Shown here: positions 6,135-13,432 of the stretch, piece by piece | Position numbering within the stretch: the stretch's first letter is position 1 | How the letters are laid out: each line of letters begins with the position of its first letter | DNA from: an uncultured Clostridia bacterium | GTDB lineage: Bacteria; Bacillota; Clostridia; TANB77; CAG-508 | Assembly: GCA_944386315.1 (NCBI GenBank) | Contig: CALXAS010000003.1 | Location: 1 to 21,147 of the forward strand | Direction of reading: 5' to 3' | Length of the DNA: 21,147 bases | Notes under the pieces: model-generated | The model's database searches: none | Seen by the model: only the letters and a program-made list of their open reading frames with translations | Told to the model about the DNA's origin: nothing | Position numbers and translations under genes: made by a program

Positions 6135-7484
6135 ATGGCTTTTGAAGGGTTATCTTCTAAATTGCAAGACATTACAAGAAAATTAAGAGGAAAAGCAAGA
6201 ATTACAGAATCAGATTTAAAAGATATGCTAAGAGAAGTAAAACTTGCCTTATTAGAAGCAGATGTGAACTATAAAGTGGTAAAAGAATTTATAGATACCA
6301 TACAAACAAAGGCATTAGGGCAAGATGTTCTAAAGTCATTAACACCGGGACAACAAGTAGTAAAGATTGTAAAAGATGAACTAGTAGAACTTCTAGGAGG
6401 ACAGGAAAGTAAAATTCACTTTACACCAAATCCACCGACTATTATTATGTTGGTAGGATTGCAAGGTTCTGGTAAAACAACTACAGCTGGAAAACTAGCG
6501 AATCTCCTAAGAAAACAAGGGAAAAAACCATTATTGGTAGCTTGCGATGTTTATAGACCAGCAGCTATCAAACAATTACAAGTGGTAGGCGCACAGCTGA
6601 ATATACCAGTCTATAGTAACGAAAATTCAAAAGATGTAGTACATATTGCGAAACAAGCAGTAAGCGTAGCCATTAGCAAATTAAATGATGTTGTTATTTT
6701 AGATACAGCGGGAAGATTACATATTGATGAAGAACTAATGGAAGAACTAAAAAATATAAAAGCAAATGTAAAACCACATGAAATTTTGTTAGTAGTAGAT
6801 AGTATGACTGGTCAAGATGCAGTAAATGTAGCATCTAGCTTTAATGAAGCACTAGGAATTGATGGTGTGGTACTTACAAAGTTAGATGGTGATACTCGTG
6901 GTGGTGCAGCTATTTCTGTTAAGAAAGTAACAGGAAGACCAATTAAATTTGCAGCAACAGGAGAAAAACTAAGTGATATAGAAGTATTTCATCCAGAAAG
7001 AATGGCATCTCGTATTTTAGGAATGGGAGATGTACTATCCATTATTGAAAAAGCAGAAGAGGCAATAGACTTAGAAGAAGCTGAAAAACTAGAAAAACAA
7101 TTAAAAAAGAAAGAATTTGACTTAGAAGATTATTTAACACAACTAAGGCAAGTGAAAAAAATGGGGTCTTTTTCTTCTATTTTAAAGATGTTGCCGGGTA
7201 TGGCAAATATCAAGGATTTAAAAGTAGATGATAAAGAATTTACAAGAATAGAAGCAATGATTTGCTCTATGACAGCAGAAGAAAGAAGAAATCCACGTTT
7301 ATTAAATGCAAGTAGAAGAATACGTATCGCAAAGGGAAGTGGAACAAGCGTACAGCAAATCAATCAGTTTATGAAATCTTTTGAAATGACACAAAAAATG
7401 ATGAAGAAAATGCAAAATGAAAAAGGACTTAAAAACATGATGAAAAATTTAAATCCAAACGATTTAAAAAATATGATGAAATAG
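6135..7484 (+). CDS. ffh: Signal recognition particle GTPase Ffh
   Basis: Ffh binds SRP RNA and signal sequences and brings translating ribosomes to the membrane receptor FtsY. The 449 residues show the N-terminal helical bundle, the P-loop GLQGSGKTT (about 108-116), DTAGRL (190-195), the guanine-specificity motif TKLDGD (248-253), and GTG-like ATGEKLSDIEVFHP. The C-terminal M domain starts at about 300 and ends in a Met/Lys-rich helix (MMKKMQNEKGLKNMMK) that forms the signal-peptide groove. Length is standard. AGGAGGAACGG precedes the ATG. The 80-base gap to rpsP holds a small AGAAAA/TTTTCT hairpin and a lone TATAAT, so some extra regulation of the ribosomal genes is possible. Confidence 0.97.
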   Translation: MAFEGLSSKLQDITRKLRGKARITESDLKDMLREVKLALLEADVNYKVVKEFIDTIQTKALGQDVLKSLTPGQQVVKIVKDELVELLGGQESKIHFTPNPPTIIMLVGLQGSGKTTTAGKLANLLRKQGKKPLLVACDVYRPAAIKQLQVVGAQLNIPVYSNENSKDVVHIAKQAVSVAISKLNDVVILDTAGRLHIDEELMEELKNIKANVKPHEILLVVDSMTGQDAVNVASSFNEALGIDGVVLTKLDGDTRGGAAISVKKVTGRPIKFAATGEKLSDIEVFHPERMASRILGMGDVLSIIEKAEEAIDLEEAEKLEKQLKKKEFDLEDYLTQLRQVKKMGSFSSILKMLPGMANIKDLKVDDKEFTRIEAMICSMTAEERRNPRLLNASRRIRIAKGSGTSVQQINQFMKSFEMTQKMMKKMQNEKGLKNMMKNLNPNDLKNMMK

Positions 7485-7564
7485 TTTTTAATTTTATACA
7501 ATAGAAAAGTAATTTTCTGTTGGAAATATAATAGATTTTGAAGCAAAAGGAAGAGGTGAATGTT

Positions 7565-7798
7565 ATGGTAAAAATCAGATTAAAAAGAGTAGGTGCAAAA
7601 AAAGCTCCATTCTATCACATTGTAGTAGCAGATTCTAGAAGCCCAAGAGATGGAAAAATAATTGAACAAATTGGAACATATGATCCAATGACAAATCCTT
7701 CTACAATCGTAGTAGATAAAGAAAAAGTAGAAGCTTGGATCAAAAATGGTGCAAAACCAACTGATACAGTAAAAGCTTTAATTGAAAAAGCAAACTAA
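7565..7798 (+). CDS. rpsP: 30S ribosomal protein S16
   Basis: VKIRLKRVGAKKAPFYHIVVADSR is the signature N-terminus of bS16, and IEQIGTYDP follows. The 77-residue length is slightly short of the usual 80-90 but complete. The ATG at 7565 is chosen because AGGAAGAGGTGA stands before it and MVKIRLKR is the family start; an upstream TTG in the same frame has no support. The S16-KhpA-RimM-TrmD-L19 order is the common Firmicutes arrangement. Confidence 0.97.
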   Translation: MVKIRLKRVGAKKAPFYHIVVADSRSPRDGKIIEQIGTYDPMTNPSTIVVDKEKVEAWIKNGAKPTDTVKALIEKAN

Positions 7799-7857
7799 GT
7801 ATTCTTAAATAGAAAAACTAGTTAGGTGGATGCCTAAGAAAGGAAGGATACTTAAAA

Positions 7858-8094
7858 ATGGAAAAAATGTTAGAAACCATGATAAAAAGCCTAGTAGAGG
7901 AAAAAGAAGAAGTTACCATTACACAAACAGAAGGTAGTTCTGAAAAAGAAGTAAGTTTTGAGGTAAAAGTAGCTGCATCCGATATGGGAAGAGTCATTGG
8001 TAAACAAGGAAGGGTTGCAAAAGCAATTCGAACTGTTATGAAAGCAATTGCAGGTAGAGAACATAAAAAAGTTGTAATAGAATTTGTAAGTTAG
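7858..8094 (+). CDS. khpA: KH-domain RNA-binding protein KhpA
   Basis: The 78-residue protein is a single KH domain with the RNA-binding GxxG loop as GKQG in MGRVIGKQGRVAKAIRTVM. In other Firmicutes KhpA pairs with KhpB/Jag and affects cell-division and elongation-gene expression. It sits in its usual place between rpsP and rimM. A short inverted repeat (TTAGG/CCTAA) lies in the 59-base gap before it; GGAAGG is about 10 bases from the ATG. Confidence 0.93.
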   Translation: MEKMLETMIKSLVEEKEEVTITQTEGSSEKEVSFEVKVAASDMGRVIGKQGRVAKAIRTVMKAIAGREHKKVVIEFVS

Positions 8095-8104
8095 AGGAAA
8101 ATAG

Positions 8105-8617
8105 ATGGAAGCATATTTAGAAATAGGACAAATTGTGAATACTTTTGGAATAAAAGGAGTGCTAAAAGTAAAACCTTTTACAGACGAAATAACACGATTT
8201 GAAGATTTAAAAAAAGTTTATATATGCGAAAAAACAGGATTAAAACAAGTAACGATAGAAAAGGTAAGTTATCATAAAGATATGGTTTTGTTAAAATGCA
8301 AAGGCATAGAAGACAAAACAGAGGCAGAAAAGTATAAAGGTCTTTACTTAAAGATTGATAGAAAAGATGCCAAAGAATTACCAGAAGATACTTATTTTAT
8401 TGCTGATTTACTTGGGTTAGAAGTTTATACAGAAGAAGGACGAAACCTAGGAATAGTAGAAGATATTTTCCCAACAGGGAGCAATGATGTTTATGTGGTC
8501 AAAGACCAAGAAACAGGAAAGCAAGTACTATTACCTGCAATTAGTGAAGTCATAAAAGACATTAATCTAAAAGAAAAGAAAATAATCGTTCATTTACTAG
8601 AAGGGTTAGAAAGTTAG
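8105..8617 (+). CDS. rimM: Ribosome maturation factor RimM
   Basis: RimM helps assemble the 30S head around S19 and 16S rRNA helices. The 170 residues show the N-terminal barrel (YLEIGQIVNTFGIKGVLKVKP) and the C-terminal PRC-barrel (DLLGLEVYTEEGRNLGIVED, then PTGSNDVYVV and LLPAISEVIKDI). Length is standard. It starts 10 bases after khpA, with AGAGGAAAA as ribosome binding site. Confidence 0.96.
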   Translation: MEAYLEIGQIVNTFGIKGVLKVKPFTDEITRFEDLKKVYICEKTGLKQVTIEKVSYHKDMVLLKCKGIEDKTEAEKYKGLYLKIDRKDAKELPEDTYFIADLLGLEVYTEEGRNLGIVEDIFPTGSNDVYVVKDQETGKQVLLPAISEVIKDINLKEKKIIVHLLEGLES

Positions 8618-8633
8618 AAAGGAAGCAAAAACA

Positions 8634-9297
8634 ATGCAATTTGATGTGCTTACACTTTTCCCGGAAATGTTTACTCCATTAAAACAAAGCATTTTAGGAA
8701 GAGCGCAAGAAAAAGAACTCATTCAAATTCATACAGTGAATATGAGAGATTTTTCAAAAGATAAACACAAAAAAGTAGATGACACACCTTATGGTGGCGG
8801 TAATCGGTATGGTAATTAGACCAGACATTGTATATGATGCTTTTCAATCTGTGTGGGAGGAACAAGCAAAAGTTATTTTTTTATCACCACAAGGAAAAAC
8901 ACTTACCCAGAAAAAAGTAATTGATTTAAGTAAGGAAAAACATCTAATCTTAATTTGCGGACATTATGAAGGAATTGATGAAAGAGTCATAGAAGAAATT
9001 CAGCCAGAGGAAATTTCTATAGGAGATTATGTACTAACCGGTGGAGAATTACCAGCTATGGTATTAATAGATAGTGTTAGCCGTTATGTAGAAGGCGTTT
9101 TAAAGGAGGGCTCTGTAGAAGAAGAATCCTTTAGCAAAAACTATTTAGAATATCCACAGTACACAAGACCAGAAATTTTTAGAGGAAGAAAAGTACCAGA
9201 AGTGCTTTTATCAGGACATCATGAAAATATTCGCAAATGGAGAGAAGAACAGGCTTTAGAAAGAACAAAGAAAAAAAGACCAGATTTATTAAAATAA
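8634..9297 (+). CDS. trmD: tRNA (guanine-N1)-methyltransferase TrmD, interrupted by a +1 frame break
   Basis: TrmD methylates G37 of tRNAs to prevent +1 slippage and is generally essential. The first part (FDVLTLFPEMFTPLKQSILG ... DDTPYGGG) and the second (GMVIRPDIVYDAF ... LICGHYEGIDERV, IGDYVLTGGELPAMVLIDSV) are complete halves of one enzyme in two frames. The junction is four bases (8802-8805, AATC) where one codon should be, inside the invariant YGGGxGM motif. In the 0-frame this is AAT CGG and a stop follows at 8817-8819. Skipping the C at 8805 gives YGGGNGMVIRP. The restored protein has about 220 residues, slightly short but with all motifs. Everything else in the gene looks under selection, so it is either recoded or carries a sequencing error. 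GAAAGGAAG precedes the ATG. Confidence 0.9.
8802..8808 (+). other. +1 frame junction at in-frame CGG in trmD
   Basis: The 0-frame reads GGT AAT CGG TAT GGT AAT TAG. Reading AAT, skipping C8805 and continuing GGT ATG GTA ATT AGA restores G-M-V-I-R-P. Motifs on both sides restrict the shift to these four bases. No SD-like or classic +1 signal (such as the prfB type) is visible. Confidence 0.8.
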
Positions 9298-9322
9298 AAA
9301 TTTAAGAAAGGAGAATATCAAA

Positions 9323-9856
9323 ATGGATATTATAAAATCAATCGAACATGAACAATTGAAAAATAAAGTTCCAGACCTTCATGTTGGTGATACAGTAAGA
9401 GTACACCAAAGAATTAAAGAAGGAAATAGAGAAAGAATCCAAGTATTCGAAGGAATTATTATTAAAAAACAAGGCGGTGGAGTAAATAGTACATTCACTG
9501 TAAGAAGAGTAGCTTATGGAGTAGGAGTAGAAAAAACCTTTTTACTACATTCCCCAATGGTAGAGAAAGTAGAATTAGTAAGAGTTGGTAAAGCAAGAAG
9601 AGCAAAACTATACTACCTAAGAGATAGAGTAGGAAAAGCAGCTAAGACAAAAGAAAACTTAGGTGCTAGAATAGAAAATAAAGAAATTACTTTAAAAGAA
9701 GATTTAGCAGCAGAGCAAGAAGCTGAGGTAAGCACAGCTCCAGAAGAAGCACCAGCTGTTGAAACTACAGAAGTAGTAGAGCAAGAAGTAGTAGATACTG
9801 TAAAAGAAGAAGCTGTAGAAACAGTAAAAGAAGCACCAAAAACAGAAGAAAAATAA
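9323..9856 (+). CDS. rplS: 50S ribosomal protein L19 with long acidic C-terminal tail
   Basis: bL19 lies at the 30S-50S interface. Residues 1 to about 115 are the complete normal protein (VHQRIKEGNRERIQVFEGI, then the HSPMVEKVELVRVGKARRAK block and KLYYLRDRVGKAAK). About 60 further residues, rich in Glu, Val, Ala and Thr (EEAPAVETTEVVEQEVVDTV), extend beyond the usual end. The tail is acidic and low-complexity, like tails seen on ribosomal proteins in some gut Clostridia and Mollicutes. It has no recognisable domain. Last gene of the operon; I see no strong terminator after it. Confidence 0.95.
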   Translation: MDIIKSIEHEQLKNKVPDLHVGDTVRVHQRIKEGNRERIQVFEGIIIKKQGGGVNSTFTVRRVAYGVGVEKTFLLHSPMVEKVELVRVGKARRAKLYYLRDRVGKAAKTKENLGARIENKEITLKEDLAAEQEAEVSTAPEEAPAVETTEVVEQEVVDTVKEEAVETVKEAPKTEEK

Positions 9857-9970
9857 TTTTATAAAAGAAACATACAAAGGAAAAGACATAAAATCTCTTT
9901 TTTGGAGCAATGTCATAAAAACGTAATAAAATAGCAAAGAAAATGTAACAAAAAAACATAAAAAAAAGAG

Positions 9971-9999
9971 TTGACGAACAAATAAAAAAGCGTTACACT
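9971..9999 (+). promoter_or_regulatory. Sigma-A promoter for the LPQTG peptide gene
   Basis: TTGACG (9971-9976), a 17-nt spacer and TACACT (9994-9999), giving an RNA leader of about 85 bases. Confidence 0.65.
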
Positions 10000-10089
10000 A
10001 TTATTAGTTACAAAATTTATATTTTTTGCATAAATTCAGTGAAAAATATAAATAATAATAGAAATTTCGTAAGAAAAAGGAGAAAAAAT

Positions 10090-10473
10090 ATGAAGAATGT
10101 AAAATCAAATAAGATTGTTTTAATTGTATTAATCATGTTACTATTGATGTTAGCAGCAACTAACGTATTCGCTACAGGAAATTCAGGAGATATAATACAA
10201 ATTAATATAACAAAAAATCCATCTACGAATACAGCAACACCTACTAATACTACAACAAATACAACTACAAATACAGTAACTAATACAGCTACCAATGTAG
10301 CAGCACCAATTACCAATACAGCAGGTAGTACTTATACAAATACAACAGGAAATACAAATACATTACCACAAACAGGTGATGCAAGCGATTATGCTATTTT
10401 CCTATTAATAGCAATTTCTATTGTAATAGCAGTATATGCCTATAAAAAAGTAAGAGATTATAATATAAAATAA
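10090..10473 (+). CDS. Small secreted LPQTG-anchored, Thr/Asn-rich surface protein
   Basis: The 127-residue protein has a Sec signal peptide (about 1-28, ending NVFA), a short N-terminal part (GDIIQINITKN), a Thr/Asn-rich low-complexity linker (about 44-90), and a sorting signal: LPQTG at 92-96, a hydrophobic segment and a positive tail (YKKVRDYNIK). A sortase would cut between Thr and Gly and attach it to the cell wall. It is little more than a signal peptide, a stalk and an anchor. The ATG at 10090 follows AAGGAG; an upstream GTG would put charged residues before the signal peptide. The likely sortase is encoded convergently just downstream. Confidence 0.85.
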   Translation: MKNVKSNKIVLIVLIMLLLMLAATNVFATGNSGDIIQINITKNPSTNTATPTNTTTNTTTNTVTNTATNVAAPITNTAGSTYTNTTGNTNTLPQTGDASDYAIFLLIAISIVIAVYAYKKVRDYNIK

Positions 10474-10479
10474 AAAAAC

Positions 10480-10517
10480 ATGAACTTTGGGGACGTTCCT
10501 TAAAGTTCATATTTTTT
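10480..10517 (+). terminator. Terminator hairpin with GGGACGTTC loop (repeat family copy A)
   Basis: A 9-bp stem (ATGAACTTT at 10480-10488 with AAAGTTCAT at 10502-10510) encloses a 13-nt GGGGACGTTCCTT loop and is followed by TTTTTT. It ends the LPQTG gene and is also a member of the repeat family seen at 10535 and 11243. Confidence 0.8.
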
Positions 10518-10534
10518 CTATTTTGCAATTTGGA

Positions 10535-10563
10535 TGCAATTTAGGGACGTTCTTTAAATTGCA
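10535..10563 (+). repeat. 29-bp inverted repeat, left copy (copy B)
   Basis: TGCAATTTA (10535-10543) pairs with TAAATTGCA (10555-10563) around an 11-nt GGGACGTTCTT loop. The whole 29 bp is repeated exactly, inverted, at 11243-11271. It contains the sortase stop codon (10554-10556) and last coding bases. Confidence 0.95.
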
Positions 10564-11192
10564 GCTTTTGCCTGAATAATGGTACGAGAACCTTTTAAGT
10601 TGTTACAAGTAATTAAAGTAACTTGCTTTTCTCCATTAGTCTCTTGAGATAAACAGCTAGTGTTAGAAGCTTCTACTTCGAATTTATTAAAAATGGTATA
10701 AGAAATTGCATTTCCACTCAAATCATATAGTTTAATTTCATCTTCTAAATTTAAAAGATAAGTTTTCCCAAATAAAGTCCCATTGGCATTGTTGTGTCCA
10801 GCAATACAAAGATTTCCTATTTCGTTGGGCATAGGACCTGCAAAACGGCAAGGAGAAATTTTCAGCAATTCGTCTGTAGTAGTAGATAAAATAGGATAAG
10901 TTAGTTTAATAGAAGGAATTTCAATAATGCCTATCACAAAAGGTTCAGAAGAGGAAAGAGAGTTTTCTAATTTTTGAGCAGAACTGTTTTCAGAAACTTG
11001 ATTGACATATAGCGTACTCAGCTGAAAACTCTGCAAATAAGATTGAGATAGCTTTTCATTTTGAGAAGATTGGAAACTAGAGTAAAGATAAAAAATAATG
11101 AGAAGGATACATAGTAAAACAGAAAAAGCAAATACTAACAAAAAATGTTTCTTCTTTTTTAAATTAGGTTTATGCAACAAAATCTGATTCAT
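10554..11192 (-). CDS. Sortase, class D-like transpeptidase
   Basis: The 212-residue protein has a basic N-terminus, one membrane segment (about 16-38) and an outer sortase domain. The catalytic triad is visible: His133 in CIAGHNN, Cys196 in VTLITCNN and Arg203 in KGSRTII. IGIIEIPSIKLTYPIL is the usual first strand. Sortases cut LPxTG-type signals and join the protein to the cell wall. The only visible candidate substrate is the LPQTG peptide encoded convergently at 10090-10473. AAAGGAGGAAAAAG precedes the ATG. An exact 29-bp inverted repeat brackets the gene, and the left copy contains the stop codon. Confidence 0.92.
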   Translation of the reverse strand: MNQILLHKPNLKKKKHFLLVFAFSVLLCILLIIFYLYSSFQSSQNEKLSQSYLQSFQLSTLYVNQVSENSSAQKLENSLSSSEPFVIGIIEIPSIKLTYPILSTTTDELLKISPCRFAGPMPNEIGNLCIAGHNNANGTLFGKTYLLNLEDEIKLYDLSGNAISYTIFNKFEVEASNTSCLSQETNGEKQVTLITCNNLKGSRTIIQAKAAI

Positions 11193-11242
11193 TTTTACTT
11201 TTTCCTCCTTTTTTCTTAGTATGAACGAAACAGAGAAAATTA

Positions 11243-11271
11243 TGCAATTTAAAGAACGTCCCTAAATTGCA
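11243..11271 (-). repeat. 29-bp inverted repeat, right copy (copy C)
   Basis: Exact reverse complement of 10535-10563. It lies 50 bases upstream of the sortase start codon; on the minus strand its end supplies TTGCAT, which could act as a -35 with CATACT 18 bases on, a weak promoter match. Confidence 0.95.
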
Positions 11272-11324
11272 CGAAGAAAAATTAAAAATTTCTTAAGAAA
11301 GTGTTTCTTTTTCTATGAGTTATG

Positions 11325-11333
11325 TGATAGAAT
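11325..11333 (+). promoter_or_regulatory. Possible extended -10 promoter for pyrH
   Basis: TGATAGAAT, an extended -10 with TG one base before TAGAAT, lies 34 bases upstream of the pyrH GTG. No good -35 is visible. Confidence 0.45.
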
Positions 11334-11367
11334 AAGGGCATAAAATAAAAAAGGAGTGATTGAAAAA

Positions 11368-12075
11368 GTGCCAGAAACAAAATATAAACGTATTTTACTA
11401 AAACTAAGCGGAGAAGCGTTGGCAGGAGAGAAAAAAACAGGAGTTGATGCAGAGGTTTTAGGAAAAATATGTGACCAAGTAAAAAATGTTGTAGAGCTTG
11501 GTGTGGAAGTGGCAATTGTAGTAGGTGGAGGTAACTTTTGGAGAGGCAGATATGGCCATCAAATGGAGAGAACAACTTCTGATTATATGGGAATGCTTGC
11601 TACAGCAATGAATGGTTTAGCTTTGCAAGACGCTCTAGAATCTAGAGGAATTATGACAAGGTTGCAAACGGCTATTGAAATGCGAGAAGTAGCAGAGCCA
11701 TACATTAGAAGAAAAGCCACAAAACATTTAGAAAAAGGAAGAGTTGTTATTTTTTCTTGTGGTACAGGAAACCCATATTTTACAACAGATACTGCTGCAG
11801 CTTTAAGGGCAGCAGAAATTGATGCGCAGGTTATTTTACTTGCAAAAACAATTGATGGAGTATATAGTGCTGATCCAAAAATAGATAAAAATGCAATAAA
11901 ATATGATACAATTACTTATTTAGATATTTTAAATCAAGATTTAAAAGTAATGGATGCAACAGCAACTTCTCTATGTATGGACAATCATATTCCACTTATT
12001 GTGTTTGGAATAGATAAACCAGAAAATATGGTAAGGATAGTTAAAGGAGAAAAAATTGGAACAATTGTTAATTAA
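11368..12075 (+). CDS. pyrH: UMP kinase
   Basis: PyrH phosphorylates UMP to UDP in pyrimidine synthesis. The 235 residues show KYKRILLKLSGEAL, VVGGGNFWRG, the UMP-site MLATAMNGLALQDAL, VIFSCGTGNPYFTTDTAAAL and AKTIDGVYSADP. The GTG at 11368 is chosen: AAGGAG (11351-11356) is 11 bases upstream and VPETKYKRILL is the usual start. An earlier GTG at 11356 overlaps that binding site. The rpsB-tsf genes that often precede pyrH are absent. frr follows 48 bases downstream. Confidence 0.96.
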   Translation: MPETKYKRILLKLSGEALAGEKKTGVDAEVLGKICDQVKNVVELGVEVAIVVGGGNFWRGRYGHQMERTTSDYMGMLATAMNGLALQDALESRGIMTRLQTAIEMREVAEPYIRRKATKHLEKGRVVIFSCGTGNPYFTTDTAAALRAAEIDAQVILLAKTIDGVYSADPKIDKNAIKYDTITYLDILNQDLKVMDATATSLCMDNHIPLIVFGIDKPENMVRIVKGEKIGTIVN

Positions 12076-12123
12076 GCCAAACGTAAATGGCATAAATTAT
12101 AATAAAGAAGGAGAGAAAAGAAC

Positions 12124-12672
12124 ATGGATTATCAAAATATAGAAGAAAGAATGAAAAAAACAATTAGCGTATTTGAAGAAAATTTGGCAGAAATAAGAGC
12201 AGGTAGAGCAAACCCTGCTATCTTAAACAAAATTACAATAGACTATTATGGAACACAAACTCCAATTAATCAGGTAGCTGGTATTTCTGTACCAGAAGCA
12301 AGATTAATTGTGATTCAACCATGGGATATGAATGCTTTAAAAGAAATAGAAAGAGCCATACTTGCTTCTGATATTGGCATTACACCAAATAATGATGGAA
12401 AAGTAATTCGTCTAAATTTCCCAGAATTAAATGAAGAAAGAAGAAAAGAAATTGTAAAAGATATTAGAAAAATGGCAGAAGAAGCAAAAGTAGCCGTTAG
12501 AGCCGTTAGAAGAGATGGACTAGATGAATTTAAAGCAAAACAAAAAAATGCAGAAATTACAGAAGATGATTTGAAAGTAGCAGAAGACCAAATTCAAAAA
12601 TTGACCGACAAATATGTAGAAGAAATTGATAAAAAAATGGAAACAAAAGAAAAAGAAATTATGACAGTATAG
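12124..12672 (+). CDS. frr: Ribosome recycling factor
   Basis: RRF, with EF-G, splits ribosomes after termination. The 182 residues include EENLAEIRAGRANPAIL, the domain II hinge strand DYYGTQTPINQVA, EARLIVIQPWD, and the long helix EERRKEIVKDIRKMAEEAKV with the invariant AVRAVRRD. Length is standard (about 185). AAGGAGAG precedes the ATG. It is the second gene of the pyrH-rseP cluster. Confidence 0.97.
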   Translation: MDYQNIEERMKKTISVFEENLAEIRAGRANPAILNKITIDYYGTQTPINQVAGISVPEARLIVIQPWDMNALKEIERAILASDIGITPNNDGKVIRLNFPELNEERRKEIVKDIRKMAEEAKVAVRAVRRDGLDEFKAKQKNAEITEDDLKVAEDQIQKLTDKYVEEIDKKMETKEKEIMTV

Positions 12673-12710
12673 AAGAGATAGACATCTAGAAAGCAGGAAG
12701 GGAGAAAAAA

Positions 12711-13418
12711 ATGGAAACAAACAATATGCCAAAACATATTGCTATTATTATGGATGGCAATAGAAGATGGGCAAAAGCAAAAGGACTAGATGCAAAGCAA
12801 GGACATAAAGAAGGAGCGAAAACTTTAGAAAAAATTGTTCGTTATGCTAATAAAATAGGACTTCCTTATATTACAACCTATGCTTTTTCTACAGAAAACT
12901 GGAAAAGAACAGAGGAAGAAGTAGGAGCACTTATGTTACTTTTGCAAACCTATTTGGACGATTATGGAAAAAGAGCGAATACAGAGAATATAAAAGTAAA
13001 TGTCATTGGAAATATAGAGGCACTCTCTGCTGGTATGCAAAAGAGCATGCGAAATTGTATGGAAAGAACAAAAAACAATACAGGAGTTACCTTCAATATT
13101 GCTATTAATTATGGAGGAAGAGAAGAACTGCTAAAGGCAACCAAAGAGATTGCAAAAGAAGTAAAGGAAGGCAGTTTAAATTTAGAAGAAATTACAGAAG
13201 AGACCATAGCAAACCATTTATATACAGCAGGACAGCCAGATCCAGATCTACTTATCCGTACAAGTGGAGAGCTAAGAACCAGTAATTTCTTGCCATGGCA
13301 ATTAGTTTATACAGAATTTATTTTTATGGATAAATATTGGCCAGATTTTACAGAACAAGATTTGGACGAAGCCATTCGAATATATCAAAATAGAACAAGA
13401 AAATTTGGAGCAAATTAA
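12711..13418 (+). CDS. uppS: Undecaprenyl diphosphate synthase (isoprenyl transferase)
   Basis: UppS adds isopentenyl units to farnesyl diphosphate to build the C55 carrier for cell wall synthesis. The 235-residue protein shows HIAIIMDGNRRWAKAKG with the catalytic Asp, AFSTENWKR, FNIAINYGGREEL and LLIRTSGELRTSNFLPWQ. AGGAAGGGAG precedes the ATG. cdsA follows 14 bases downstream. Confidence 0.96.
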   Translation: METNNMPKHIAIIMDGNRRWAKAKGLDAKQGHKEGAKTLEKIVRYANKIGLPYITTYAFSTENWKRTEEEVGALMLLLQTYLDDYGKRANTENIKVNVIGNIEALSAGMQKSMRNCMERTKNNTGVTFNIAINYGGREELLKATKEIAKEVKEGSLNLEEITEETIANHLYTAGQPDPDLLIRTSGELRTSNFLPWQLVYTEFIFMDKYWPDFTEQDLDEAIRIYQNRTRKFGAN

Positions 13419-13432
13419 GAGGAGAAAATAAC

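Noticed and set aside
8779..9297. Independent short TrmD-like protein starting at an internal ATG
   Set aside because: The upstream residues to 8805 in that frame match nothing, there is no ribosome binding site, and the N-terminal half is present just upstream in another frame.
9857..9960. Terminator after rplS
   Set aside because: Only weak, interrupted pairing (AAAAGA with TCTCTTTT; GACAT with ATGTC) without a proper stem.
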